64,000 nt of DNA, from NCBI RefSeq assembly GCF_023516615.1, contig NZ_JAMGBF010000106.1, positions 1-64,000 on the forward strand, given 5' to 3'. Position 1 is the first letter of the stretch; every line of letters begins with the position of its first letter. The DNA comes from Streptomyces panaciradicis (GTDB taxonomy: Bacteria > Actinomycetota > Actinomycetes > Streptomycetales > Streptomycetaceae). The notes under the pieces are model-generated. The model saw only the letters and a list, made by a program, of their open reading frames with translations. It did no database searches and had not been told where the DNA came from. Position numbers and translations under genes: made by a program. Below are positions 27,475-36,960 of this stretch, one piece after another.

Positions 27475-28764
27475 GTGAGCGACTCCGCAGGCACCCTCGG
27501 GCCCGGCGCCGGCGCGTCCGCGACCGGCCGGGGGCTCGCGCGGCGGCGCCGGCGGCGGTGGCTGCGGGGCGGCGGGCTCGGCCTCGCGCTCGTCGTGCTG
27601 GGCGCCGCCGGGGCCGGGTGGGCGGTGTACGAGAAGCTGGACGGGAACATCACGGCCGACGACGCGGCCGCCGCCGAGCTGGCGCGGTACGAGAAGGAGC
27701 GGCCCACCGCGCTCGTCAAGGACGCGCAGAACATCCTGCTGATCGGGTCGGACTCGCGGTCGGGGAAGGGCAACTCGCGCTACGGACGGGACTCCGGGAC
27801 CGAGCGGTCGGACACGACGATCCTGCTGCATCTGGCGGCGGGGCGGCGGTCCGTCACCGCCGTGTCCCTCCCGCGGGACCTGATGGTGGACGTGCCCGCC
27901 TGCCTGCGGCCCGACGGCACCCGTTCCGAGCCCGCGTTCACGATGTTCAACTCCGCCTTCGAGACCGGCGGTTCGGCCTGCACCGTCCGGACCGTGGAGC
28001 AGCTCACGGACATCCGCGTCGACCATCACGTGGTGGTCGACTTCCAGGGCTTCAAGGACATGGTCGACGCCGTCGACGGGGTGCGGGTGTGCCTGGCCGA
28101 GCCGATCGACGACAAGGCCGCCGGGCTGCGGCTGCCGGCCGGGCGTGTGACGCTCGACGGGGAGCAGGCCCTGGGCTACGTCCGGGCCCGCAAGTCGCTC
28201 GGTGACGGCAGCGACACCGAACGGATGGACCGCCAGCAGCAGTTCCTCGGCGCCCTGGTCGAGAAGGTGCGCGGCGACGACGTCCTGCTGAACCCCGTCA
28301 AGCTCTACCCCGTGCTGGACGCGGCCACGTCCTCCCTGACGACCGACCCGGCCCTGGCGAGCCTGCGCGGGCTGTACGACCTCGTGCGCGGACTGCGCGA
28401 CGTCCCCTCGCAGGATGTGCGGTTCCTCACGGTCCCGCGGGAGCCGTACGCCTACGACGCCAACCGCGACCAACTGGTGGAGCCGGAGGCGCAGAAGCTG
28501 TTCGAACGACTGCGCGCGGACCTGCCGGTCCGGGTGGCCGAGGACGGCCCGGCACAGGCCCCGAAGGCACTTCCGCAGGAATCTCCCCCGCAGAGCGGCC
28601 GTTCGACCGCCGGGGACGGGGCACCCGAAGGCCCGCACGATTACGTTGCGTACGGAATCCGCGACGGAAAGTCGGGGGGAAATCAGCCCGGGTACCCGTC
28701 GAACGGAGTTTCACCCGCCCCCACGTTCCGCGGCAACTCGGCCGCCACGGCCGCCTGCAGGTAA
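27475..28764 (+). CDS. LCP family glycopolymer transferase 1
   Basis: This 429-residue protein is the first of six LytR-CpsA-Psr proteins in the window. LCP enzymes move undecaprenyl-linked polymers onto peptidoglycan outside the membrane. A basic cytoplasmic stretch, one membrane helix (about 30-55) and the LCP domain follow in order. Signatures are 'NILLIGSDSR', the pyrophosphate-contact 'SLPRDLMVDVP' and the paired arginines in 'YVRARKSLGDGSD'. There is no LytR_C domain; the last roughly 70 residues are Gly/Pro/Ser-rich with weaker codon bias. I chose the GTG at 27475, with GAGGGG upstream; GTG 27463 lacks a site. Confidence 0.9.
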   Translation: MSDSAGTLGPGAGASATGRGLARRRRRRWLRGGGLGLALVVLGAAGAGWAVYEKLDGNITADDAAAAELARYEKERPTALVKDAQNILLIGSDSRSGKGNSRYGRDSGTERSDTTILLHLAAGRRSVTAVSLPRDLMVDVPACLRPDGTRSEPAFTMFNSAFETGGSACTVRTVEQLTDIRVDHHVVVDFQGFKDMVDAVDGVRVCLAEPIDDKAAGLRLPAGRVTLDGEQALGYVRARKSLGDGSDTERMDRQQQFLGALVEKVRGDDVLLNPVKLYPVLDAATSSLTTDPALASLRGLYDLVRGLRDVPSQDVRFLTVPREPYAYDANRDQLVEPEAQKLFERLRADLPVRVAEDGPAQAPKALPQESPPQSGRSTAGDGAPEGPHDYVAYGIRDGKSGGNQPGYPSNGVSPAPTFRGNSAATAACR

Positions 28765-28990
28765 AGCGATCACCAAATCACCGCACTTATGTCCGAGAAA
28801 AAGGGCGAATTGCCCCGCCCTTGGGCGTGGAATTTCTCACCGTCGTCACTGGGTGCTGAACAGGGCGGATAGTGTGAGCGGTCCGGTGCATCCCGCCGCG
28901 AGGTCCGTCCTGGCGTCGAGCACTGTGAGACCGATACCGAGCGCCTTGAGGGGGGAAGGCGCCGCGCCCCGACGGAGGATTCGGACAATC

Positions 28991-30715
28991 GTGGACGCGA
29001 CAGGCCGTGGGCGGGCGGACGACATCGATCCCGCAGACCAGTGGGTGCTCAATCCGAACACCGGTGAATACGAACTGCGACTGAGTCCTTCCGCTCCGCA
29101 GTCGGGAGTGCCCGGTCCGCGCCGGGCGGCCCCGCGTTCCGCGGGTGGTGCCGTGCGCGGTCGTACGGCGGCTCCCGAGCGCGCGCCGGACCGGGACGTT
29201 CCGCCGCCGCGCCGTCGTCGCGGTGTGCCCGAGGAGCCGTTGCCGGGCCGGCGCGGCCGCCGCCCGGTGAAGAAGGGCAAGGCGAAGAAGGTCCTGCTGT
29301 GGACGGGCGGCACGATGGCGTTCGTGCTGGTCGCCGCCGCGGGGGGCGCCTACCTCTACATCAAGCACCTCAACGACAACATCACGTCCGTCTCCGACGA
29401 CGGCGCGAGCACCGGTGGGTTCAGCAAGGGCAAGGCGATCAACATCCTGCTGATCGGCACCGACAAGCGCACCGGCAAGGGCAACACGAAGTACGGCGAC
29501 AAGGACAGCGTCGGCCACGCCGACACCACGATCCTGCTGCACGTCTCCAAGGACCGCTCGAACGCGACGGCGCTGAGCATCCCGCGCGACCTGATCACCA
29601 ACATCCCGGACTGCCCGACCAAGCTGGCCGACGGCACCGAGAAGGTCATCGCCGGCACGGACAACGTCCGCTTCAACACCAGCCTCGGCCAGGACGACCG
29701 CACGCCGAGCTGCACCGCGCGCACGGTCACCGAGCTGACCGGGATCACGCCGGACAACTTCATGGTCGCCGACTTCAACGCGGTCAAGACGCTGACCACA
29801 GCGGTCGGCGGCGTCGACGTCTGCCTCGGCAAGGACATCAACGACCCCGACTCGCACCTGAACCTGAAGAAGGGCACGCGGCACATCCAGGGCGAGACCG
29901 CGCTGGCCTTCGTGCGCACCCGGCACGCGGTCGGCTTCGGCGGCGACCTGAGCCGGATCACCCTGCAGCAGCAGTTCCTCAGCGCCCTGATGCGCAAGCT
30001 GAAGTCGAACGACACCCTCACCGACCCCTCGAAGATGATCAAGATCGCCGAGGCGGGCACCAAGGCGCTGACGGTCGACTCCAACCTCGACAGCATCGGC
30101 AAGCTGAAGGACCTCGGTCTGGAGCTGGGCAAGCTCAATCCGAAGAACCTGGCGTTCACCACGGTGCCGGTGATCGACAACCCGGCCGAGAAGGTGAAGG
30201 CGACCGTCGTGCTGAAGCCGGGCGCGGCCCAGCAGGTCTTCGACGCCATCAAGAACGACGTCTCCTTCACCGCCGTCAAGGCGCAGAAGAAGAAGGAGGC
30301 GGCCGCGGTCGCCGCCCGTCTCAAGGGCAGCAAGTCCGCCGCCTCCGAGGTGCGGGTGCGCATCCTCAACGGCGGGGCGGACGCGGGCAGCGCGCAGGCC
30401 GAACTCAGCTACCTGCAGAACACCGCGGGCGTGCTGAAGAGCGAGAACGCGGGCAACGCGGAGGCCTCCCAGGCGAAGACCACCCTGGAGTACTCCCCCG
30501 ACCAGGCCGACCAGGCCCGCCGGCTGGCCGACATCCTCGGTCTGTCCGGCTCGGCGATGAAGCCGGGCAAGAGCGTGACCAACGACCAGGGGCTGCCGAC
30601 GATGACGCTGACCCTGGGCAAGGACTTCCCGGGGGCGGGGGAGAAGTTCACCGCGTCGTCCAAGGCGCCGGACGTCGACAAGACGACGGCCGACAAGGTT
30701 GAGTGCGCCAAGTGA
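28991..30715 (+). CDS. LCP family glycopolymer transferase 2
   Basis: This 574-residue protein has a roughly 105-residue cytoplasmic N-terminus that is Arg/Pro-rich and opens with 'DPADQWVLNPNTGEYEL'. One membrane helix (about 100-122) and the LCP domain (about 140-290) follow: 'INILLIGTDKRTGKGN', 'SIPRDLITNIP' and 'FVRTRHAVGFGGDL'. A Lys/Ala-rich linker precedes a LytR_C domain from about 450 ('VRVRILNGGADAGSAQAELS'). I chose the GTG at 28991 because GGAGGA lies 11 nt upstream; the frame remains open further back through non-coding DNA. A long hairpin follows the stop. Confidence 0.92.
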   Translation: MDATGRGRADDIDPADQWVLNPNTGEYELRLSPSAPQSGVPGPRRAAPRSAGGAVRGRTAAPERAPDRDVPPPRRRRGVPEEPLPGRRGRRPVKKGKAKKVLLWTGGTMAFVLVAAAGGAYLYIKHLNDNITSVSDDGASTGGFSKGKAINILLIGTDKRTGKGNTKYGDKDSVGHADTTILLHVSKDRSNATALSIPRDLITNIPDCPTKLADGTEKVIAGTDNVRFNTSLGQDDRTPSCTARTVTELTGITPDNFMVADFNAVKTLTTAVGGVDVCLGKDINDPDSHLNLKKGTRHIQGETALAFVRTRHAVGFGGDLSRITLQQQFLSALMRKLKSNDTLTDPSKMIKIAEAGTKALTVDSNLDSIGKLKDLGLELGKLNPKNLAFTTVPVIDNPAEKVKATVVLKPGAAQQVFDAIKNDVSFTAVKAQKKKEAAAVAARLKGSKSAASEVRVRILNGGADAGSAQAELSYLQNTAGVLKSENAGNAEASQAKTTLEYSPDQADQARRLADILGLSGSAMKPGKSVTNDQGLPTMTLTLGKDFPGAGEKFTASSKAPDVDKTTADKVECAK

Positions 30716-30719
30716 CCTG

Positions 30720-30761
30720 ACGGGCCTGTCGTGCGTCTAACAGGACGCATGGCAGGCCCGT
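30720..30761 (+). terminator. Terminator hairpin after LCP gene 2
   Basis: An 18 bp stem with a few G-U pairs (arms 30720-30737 and 30744-30761) and loop TAACAG begin 5 nt after the stop. Confidence 0.7.
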
Positions 30762-30791
30762 TTGACGGCGCAAGGGTGGGGAGGACGGGGA

Positions 30792-32441
30792 ATGACGCAG
30801 AGCAGTGTGCGTGGGGAGGGAACGCGACCGGGGGTCCGGCCGGCTTTCGGCGGCCAGGAGGCCACCGAGGGCGCGGACGGCTCGGGCAGATCGGGGACGG
30901 GGGCGTTCGAGGCGGGCGGACACCGCAGGGGCGGCCCGCGGCGGGGGCGACGGGTGCTGCGCTGGTCGGCGGTCACGCTGTCGGTACTGATACTCGGCAC
31001 GGCCGGCGCCGGTTACCTGTACTACGAGCACCTCAACGGCAACATCCACAAGGGCGAGCGCAGCAGCGGCGACGCGAAGGCGCTGAAGTCCAAGGCGAAC
31101 GCGGCGGGGCAGACCCCGCTGAACATCCTGCTGATCGGCTCCGACAGCCGTAACTCCGACGAGAACGTCAAGCTGGGCGGCGCCAAGTACGACCGCGGCA
31201 GCCCGCCGCTCGGCGATGTGCAGATGCTCATCCACCTCTCCGCGGACCGCAGGAGCGCCGCGATGGTGAGCATCCCGCGGGACACCCGCGTCGACATCCC
31301 CAAGTGCACCGACCCCAAGACCGCCAAGGTCTACCCGCCGACCAACGGGATCATCAACGAGTCCCTCGCCCGCGGCGGCGCCGGTTGCACCCTCGCCACC
31401 TGGGAGAACCTCACCGGGGTCTACATCGACCACTGGATGACGATCGACTTCTCCGGCGTGGTGCGCATGGCCGACGCCATCGGCGGCGTCGACGTGTGCG
31501 TCAGGCAGAACGTGTGGGACCACCCGACGGCCGCGGTGCCCGGCGGCTCCGGTCTGAAGCTGACGAAGGGCACCCACAAGGTCGAGGGCAAGCAGGCCCT
31601 GCAGTGGCTGCGCACCCGGCACGCCTGGGGCAGCGACCTGATGCGGGCCCGCGCCCAGCACATGTACCTGAACTCGATGATCCGCAAGCTGAAGGGCCAG
31701 AACGTCTTCACCGACACCGGCCGGCTGATGGACCTGGCCGAGGCGGCCACCAAGTCGCTGTCGGTGTCCGAGGAGATCGGCACCGTGAAGAAGCTGTACG
31801 ACCTGGGCACGCAGCTGAAGTCGGTGCCCACCGACCGCATCACCTCGGTGACGATGCCGAACGTCCCCGACCCGCAGAACGCCGACCACGTCGTGCCGAA
31901 CGGCGCGAGCGCCGACCAGCTGTGGCGGATGCTCCGCGACGACGTGCCCCTCGACGACAAGGGCAAGGCGTCGGGCTCGAAGAAGCCGTCCGCCAAGTCC
32001 GAGGCCACGAAGGCCCCTTCGGCGCCGGACGCGCAGATCGGCGTCCTGGTGCAGAACGCGACCCGCAGTTCCACGCTGGGCCCGGTCAGTGGCCGCGCGG
32101 GCGTCATCGCCCAGGAACTGGTGGCGAAAGGGTTCAGCAGGGCGTCCAAGGACGCCACGTCGGGCCTGTCCGAGGAAGGCACCGTCGTGCGCTACCCGAG
32201 CGCCGACCTGGAGGGAGACGCCCAGCGGGTCGCCAAGTCGCTAGGGATTCCGCTGAGTTCGGTGAAGCGGTCCACGGACGTCTCCGGCGTCACGGTCGTC
32301 GTCGGCGCCGACTGGCGTACCGGCACGGCGTATCCGAAGCAGTCCGCGCCCAAGGCGGGTCAACTGCCCGGCGGCACCGACGCCATCAACGGCTCGGACA
32401 AGAGCCAGTGCATGGACGTGTACGCGCCCTACCGCTGGTAG
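30792..32441 (+). CDS. LCP family glycopolymer transferase 3
   Basis: This 549-residue protein has a cytoplasmic head of about 65 residues, a membrane helix (about 58-80) and an LCP domain with 'TPLNILLIGSDSRNSDENVK', 'SIPRDTRVDIP' and 'WLRTRHAWGSDLMRA'. A C-terminal LytR_C domain (about 415-510) has 'VLVQNATRSSTLGPVSGRAG'. The C-terminus ends C-M-D-V-Y-A-P-Y-R-W, a tail shared in form with the next gene (C-M-H-V-D-P-D-Y-T-W). The two are tandem duplicates. It is flanked by strong hairpins on both sides, so each LCP gene seems to be its own transcript. Confidence 0.93.
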   Translation: MTQSSVRGEGTRPGVRPAFGGQEATEGADGSGRSGTGAFEAGGHRRGGPRRGRRVLRWSAVTLSVLILGTAGAGYLYYEHLNGNIHKGERSSGDAKALKSKANAAGQTPLNILLIGSDSRNSDENVKLGGAKYDRGSPPLGDVQMLIHLSADRRSAAMVSIPRDTRVDIPKCTDPKTAKVYPPTNGIINESLARGGAGCTLATWENLTGVYIDHWMTIDFSGVVRMADAIGGVDVCVRQNVWDHPTAAVPGGSGLKLTKGTHKVEGKQALQWLRTRHAWGSDLMRARAQHMYLNSMIRKLKGQNVFTDTGRLMDLAEAATKSLSVSEEIGTVKKLYDLGTQLKSVPTDRITSVTMPNVPDPQNADHVVPNGASADQLWRMLRDDVPLDDKGKASGSKKPSAKSEATKAPSAPDAQIGVLVQNATRSSTLGPVSGRAGVIAQELVAKGFSRASKDATSGLSEEGTVVRYPSADLEGDAQRVAKSLGIPLSSVKRSTDVSGVTVVVGADWRTGTAYPKQSAPKAGQLPGGTDAINGSDKSQCMDVYAPYRW

Positions 32442-32489
32442 GCGGTTCGGTCCGGCGCCGAACCGGTCGGCGTGTCGAGGGCAACCTCT

Positions 32490-32528
32490 CGGGCCCGTCG
32501 TATGTCTCCAGGACGTACGGCGGGCCCG
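32490..32528 (+). terminator. Terminator hairpin after LCP gene 3
   Basis: A 17 bp stem with two G-U pairs (32490-32506 with 32512-32528) and a 5-nt loop lies about 50 bp past the stop. Confidence 0.7.
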
Positions 32529-32661
32529 TGCCGTGGGGGACGGCGGGTGCGCCGGCCGGGGTTCACCCGGTGACCCACAGCTGAAACCAAGCTGTCTGCA
32601 CGATGATGAGGCGCGCTCACGTCCGAGGGCCCGGGGCGCAGGGGTGGGAAAGGACACGGAG

Positions 32662-34281
32662 TTGGCGCAGAGCGGCGTTCCCGCGGTCGAGGACACGACG
32701 TCCCTCGCCGCACACGGTGACGAGAGAGTCCCGCGGCAGCGGCGAGGCGGCGCCGGCGGCCGGCGCGGCGACGGCCCGCGCGGTCACGGCGGCCGGCGCC
32801 GGCACCGGATACTGCGCTGGTCGGCGGCGGTCCTGGCGGTGGTGATCGTCGGCACGGCGGGCGCCGGCTACCTCTACTACCGGCACCTGAACGACAACCT
32901 CCGCAAGGACGACCTCAACATCGGGGACAAGAAGGACCGGGCGGCCGCGCCCAAGGCCAACGCCGCCGGGCAGACCCCGCTGAACATCCTGCTGATCGGC
33001 TCCGACGCCCGCGACTCCAAGGAGAACCAGAAGCTCGGCGGCGCGAAGGACACCTACGGCACCGCCCCGCGCGCGGACGTGCAGATGCTGCTGCACGTCT
33101 CCGCGGACCGCACCAACATGTCGGTCGTGAGCATGCCCCGCGACACCCTGCTCGCCATCCCCGAGTGCACGGACCCGGACACCGGCAGGACGTACGCCGC
33201 TTCCACCTCGGCGATGACCAACGCCTCCCTGGAACGCGGCGGCCCCGGCTGCACGGTGGCCACCTGGGAGAAGCTCACCGACATCCACATCGACCACTTC
33301 GTGATGGTCGACTTCGCGGGCGTGGTCTCCATGGCGGACGCCGTCGGCGGCGTCCCGGTCTGCGTGGACGCCGCCGTCTACTCGCACACCTCCTCCGGCC
33401 ACGGCTCGGGCCTGAAGCTGAGGGAGGGCACGACGTCCGTCCAGGGCAAGCAGGCCCTGCAGTGGCTGCGCACCCGCTACGGCTTCGAGGACGGCAGCGA
33501 CATCGCACGCACCAAGGCCCAGCACATGTACATGAACTCGATGGTCCGTCAGCTGCGTGCCAACGCCACGCTCAGCAACCCCGGCAAGCTGCGCGCGCTC
33601 GCCGAGACGGCCACCGAGGCGCTGACGGTGGACGACGGCCTCGGGAGCGTGGCCAAGCTCTACGACCTGAGCAAGGAGCTGAAGAAGGTCCCCACCGAGC
33701 GCATCACCATGACGACGATGCCCTGGGTGTACTCCTCCGACGGCAACCGGGTGCTGCCCAGGCCCACCGACGCGGCGAAGCTGTTCCGGCTGGTGCGCGA
33801 GGACATCGCGCTGGACGGCAAGGACAAGAAGAAGGCCACGCCGGCCACGGCGACGCCCGAGCCGGCCGACACCGACGACAGGATCGCCGTACAGGTGCAG
33901 AACGGCACGCGCACCAGCACCCTCGCCCCGGTCGGCGGACGGGCGAGCGCGATCGCCGCGCTCCTCGTCGACAAGGGATTCGAGAAGGCCACGGCGGACT
34001 CCTCGACGCTGCCCGTCCGCGACGAGACGGTGATCCGCTACCCCGATGCCGACCTGGAGGGCGACGCCCGGCGGGTCGCCAAGGTGCTCGGCATCCCGGC
34101 CGGCCAGGTGAAGAGGTCCACGGACGTCGACGGCGTCACCCTGGTCGTCGGCGCCGACTGGCGCTCCGGTACGAAGTACACCTCGGCGGACTCCGACGAC
34201 ACGACGCCGAAGTCGGCGAGCGCCCTCAACGGCGCGGACACCAAGGCGTGCATGCACGTCGACCCGGACTACACCTGGTAG
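32662..34281 (+). CDS. LCP family glycopolymer transferase 4
   Basis: This 539-residue protein is a paralogue of the preceding gene with the same order of parts: membrane helix near 52-75, 'TPLNILLIGSDARDSKENQK', 'SMPRDTLLAIP', 'WLRTRYGFEDGSDIARTKAQ', and a LytR_C domain with 'VQVQNGTRTSTLAPVGGRAS'. I chose the TTG at 32662 because AAAGGA lies 7 nt upstream, giving M-A-Q-S-G-V at the N-terminus; a GTG at 32644 is the alternative. It converges on the glycosyltransferase gene with a 29 bp gap. Confidence 0.9.
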   Translation: MAQSGVPAVEDTTSLAAHGDERVPRQRRGGAGGRRGDGPRGHGGRRRHRILRWSAAVLAVVIVGTAGAGYLYYRHLNDNLRKDDLNIGDKKDRAAAPKANAAGQTPLNILLIGSDARDSKENQKLGGAKDTYGTAPRADVQMLLHVSADRTNMSVVSMPRDTLLAIPECTDPDTGRTYAASTSAMTNASLERGGPGCTVATWEKLTDIHIDHFVMVDFAGVVSMADAVGGVPVCVDAAVYSHTSSGHGSGLKLREGTTSVQGKQALQWLRTRYGFEDGSDIARTKAQHMYMNSMVRQLRANATLSNPGKLRALAETATEALTVDDGLGSVAKLYDLSKELKKVPTERITMTTMPWVYSSDGNRVLPRPTDAAKLFRLVREDIALDGKDKKKATPATATPEPADTDDRIAVQVQNGTRTSTLAPVGGRASAIAALLVDKGFEKATADSSTLPVRDETVIRYPDADLEGDARRVAKVLGIPAGQVKRSTDVDGVTLVVGADWRSGTKYTSADSDDTTPKSASALNGADTKACMHVDPDYTW

Positions 34282-34310
34282 TCCGGGCCGGGGAGGGGGC
34301 TGACGGGTGC

Positions 34311-35339
34311 TCAGTCGACGGTGACCACCGCGGGCCGCCGCGACGCGATGACCTTCCTGGCCAGCGACTTCGGGCTGGTCAGGAAGCCCCAGCCCCAGGA
34401 CATGTGCATGGTGGCGAGGGCGACCGGGATCTGCAGCCGGGCCTTCAGGGGCAGCCCCTTGCCCGCCGGGATCGACCCGAGGACGATCGCCGCGAGGTAG
34501 CCGCCGGGCACCACGAAGCCCCACGGCGTCACCAGGGCGCCCACCAGGACGCCCGCCGCTATCGCGAGGACCGCCGTCGGCGGGGCCAGGTAGCGCAGGT
34601 TGATGGAGCCCTCGTGGTAGCGGGCGACGACGTGCCGCCAACGGCCGTAGTCCTTGTACTGCTTGGCGAGCGCCTTCACGCTCGGCCGTGGCCGGTACGA
34701 CACCCGCAGCTCCGGCGAGAACCAGATCAGCCCGCCGGCCTCGCGGATGCGGAAGTTCAGCTCCCAGTCCTGGGCGCGGATGAACTCCTCGTTGTACCCG
34801 CCCTGCCGCTCCAGCGCCTCGCGCCGGAAGACGCCGAGGTAGACCGTCTCGGCCTGCTGCGCCTCGCCGCCGGTGTGGAAGGCCGCGTTGCCGACGCCGA
34901 TCTTCGAGGTCATCGCGGCGGCGACGGCGTGCTCCCAGTCGTTCTCGCCCTCGGCGTGCATGATGCCGCCGACGTTCTGCGCGCCGGTCTCCTGCAACAG
35001 CCGTACGGCGGTGGCGATGTAGTCCGGCGAGAGCATGCCGTGGCCGTCGACACGGACCACGATCGGGTGCCGGGAGGCCTTGATCGCCGCGTTGAGGGCG
35101 GCGGGGGTGCGGCCGGTGGGATTGGGGACGGTGTGGACGCGCGGGTCCTCCCGTACGAGCTCGGCGGCGATCTCGTCCGTGCGGTCCTTGGACGGACCGA
35201 GGGCGATCACGACCTCCATCTCGCCGGCGTACTCCTGCGCGAGGATCGCTTGGACGGCTCCGCGCAGATGCCGTTCCTCGTCGAGGACGGGCATGATCAC
35301 AGATACGGCGGGGAGCTGCACGTCGGAATTGGCGTTCAT
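34311..35339 (-). CDS. Family 2 glycosyltransferase
   Basis: This 342-residue membrane-associated protein has a GT2 domain (about 10-240) that begins 'PAVSVIMPVLDEERHLRGAV' and has a D-x-(G/D) site in 'PIVVRVDGHGMLSPDYI' and a catalytic-side 'FIRAQDWELNFRIREAGG' (E-D-W-E-like) motif. Two or three hydrophobic segments at 255-320 anchor it. It resembles succinoglycan-type and arabinogalactan-related glycosyltransferases. It lies inside the LCP cluster on the opposite strand, with LCP genes on both sides, so its polymer may be one of those attached by them. Donor and acceptor are unknown. Confidence 0.88.
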   Translation of the reverse strand: MNANSDVQLPAVSVIMPVLDEERHLRGAVQAILAQEYAGEMEVVIALGPSKDRTDEIAAELVREDPRVHTVPNPTGRTPAALNAAIKASRHPIVVRVDGHGMLSPDYIATAVRLLQETGAQNVGGIMHAEGENDWEHAVAAAMTSKIGVGNAAFHTGGEAQQAETVYLGVFRREALERQGGYNEEFIRAQDWELNFRIREAGGLIWFSPELRVSYRPRPSVKALAKQYKDYGRWRHVVARYHEGSINLRYLAPPTAVLAIAAGVLVGALVTPWGFVVPGGYLAAIVLGSIPAGKGLPLKARLQIPVALATMHMSWGWGFLTSPKSLARKVIASRRPAVVTVD

Positions 35340-35466
35340 CGGTGCTCACGTTACCGCGAACGGGGGACAGCTCCGCGCCCCGCCGGGGCGGCGGACCGGG
35401 CCGCAGATCGTATCGGCCTACGGTGCTCACGATCCCACGTACGGCCGTAGCCCGGAGGTGTCCCCC

Positions 35467-36942
35467 ATGCCCACGCAGCCCCGGTCCGCCGCCCCCGCCC
35501 GCCCGCAGCGCCGCACCCAGCCACCCCGCACCCCGCAGCAGCGCGGCGGCGGCGCGCCACGGCCCCCCGTGCGCCGCAAGAAGCCGCGCTGGGCCATGCG
35601 GGCGGTGACGACCCTGTCCGTCGTCGTGCTCGCCTCGGCCGGGATCGGGCACGCGGTGGTCACCAGCCTCGACGCGGACATCGCCCGCGTGGACCCCTTC
35701 AAGGACATGAAGAACCGCCCCCGGGCCGGCCACGGCATGAACGTCCTGCTGGTCGGCACGGACGGCCGCGACAAGATCACCGGGCAGGAGCGCCGCCAGT
35801 ACCACCTCGGCGGAGCGCCCTGTCACTGCACCGACACGATGATGATCGTGCACATCTCGGAGGACCGGGAACGGGCGAGCGTGGTGAGCCTGCCGCGCGA
35901 CTCCTACACGCAGGTCCCGAACGCCGACGGCAAGGGCACCCACCCGATCAAGCTGAACGCGGCGTACGCGGAGGGCGGCCCCCGCCTCACCGTGCGGACC
36001 GTCGAGGACATGACCCACGTGAAGATCGACCACTACCTGGAGGTCGACTTCACCAGCTTCATGAAGACGGTGGACGTGCTGGGCGGGGTGAGGATCTGCA
36101 CCTCCGCACCCCTGAAGGACTCCTACACCGGCCTCGACCTGCCCGCCGGCACCCACACCCTGATGGGCGGTCAGGCCCTGCAGTACGTCCGCGCCCGGCA
36201 CGTCGACGGCGCCTCCGACCTGGGCCGGATGAAGCGCCAGCAGCGCTTCCTGGCCGCCCTGGTGGAACGGGCCACGTCCTCCGGGATCCTGCTGAACCCG
36301 ATGAAGTTCCGGGACGTGACCCGGGCCGTGCTGGGCTCGGTGAGGGCGGACAAGGGCTTCGGCACGGACGAACTCCTCGACCTCGGCCGCGCGATGCGCG
36401 ACTTCTCCCCCTCCTCCTCGGAGTTCACCACGGTCCCCATCGGGCAGATGGGATACGCCGTCAAGGGCGTCGGCTCGACCCTGAAGTGGGACACCGCCAA
36501 GGCCGACGCCCTGTTCGCCGACCTCCGTGACGACAAGCCCCTGACCGTGCGCCGCGCCGGCGCCCCGAAGACCGCCCGCGTCGAGGTCGCCCCGCAGCAG
36601 ATCCGCGTCCAGGTCGAGAACGGCACCGCCACCGAGGGCCTCGGCCGGCGCGTGGACGCCGCGCTGGCCGCCGCCGGGTTCGGCACGACCCACGCGCCCG
36701 CGAACGCGGCCGACCGCAGGACCGCACGGACCGTCGTCGTCTACGACCCCCGCTGGGACCGCTCGGCCAGGTCGCTGGCGGCCGCGCTGCCCGGCAGCGA
36801 CCTGCGGGCCGTCAAGGGACTGGGGCCGACGCTGAAGGTGATCGCCGGGGCCGACTTCAAGGGCGTGCAGAAGGTGCGGGCCGAGGACGCGACCCAGGGC
36901 CGCTTCGAGGCCGTGACCGGGGACCAGGTGGTGTGCTCGTAG
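35467..36942 (+). CDS. LCP family glycopolymer transferase 5
   Basis: This 491-residue protein has a Pro/Arg/Gln-rich cytoplasmic N-terminus (1-42), a membrane helix (about 45-65) and an LCP domain: 'MNVLLVGTDGRDKITGQERR', 'CHCTDTMMIVHIS', 'SLPRDSYTQVP' and 'YVRARHVDGASDLGRMKRQQ'. A LytR_C domain (about 385-475) carries 'IRVQVENGTATEGLGRRVDA'. The C-H-C pair next to the D-T-M-M catalytic strand is an unusual feature among the six. I chose the ATG at 35467 because GGAGGT lies 7 nt upstream. It diverges from the glycosyltransferase gene. Confidence 0.93.
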   Translation: MPTQPRSAAPARPQRRTQPPRTPQQRGGGAPRPPVRRKKPRWAMRAVTTLSVVVLASAGIGHAVVTSLDADIARVDPFKDMKNRPRAGHGMNVLLVGTDGRDKITGQERRQYHLGGAPCHCTDTMMIVHISEDRERASVVSLPRDSYTQVPNADGKGTHPIKLNAAYAEGGPRLTVRTVEDMTHVKIDHYLEVDFTSFMKTVDVLGGVRICTSAPLKDSYTGLDLPAGTHTLMGGQALQYVRARHVDGASDLGRMKRQQRFLAALVERATSSGILLNPMKFRDVTRAVLGSVRADKGFGTDELLDLGRAMRDFSPSSSEFTTVPIGQMGYAVKGVGSTLKWDTAKADALFADLRDDKPLTVRRAGAPKTARVEVAPQQIRVQVENGTATEGLGRRVDAALAAAGFGTTHAPANAADRRTARTVVVYDPRWDRSARSLAAALPGSDLRAVKGLGPTLKVIAGADFKGVQKVRAEDATQGRFEAVTGDQVVCS

Positions 36943-36960
36943 CCGGGCTCGGACCTCGGC

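Noticed and set aside
32617..36693. A 1358-codon minus-strand frame across LCP genes 4 and 5
   Set aside because: Mirror frame of well-conserved LCP and glycosyltransferase genes; composition is that of a GC shadow.
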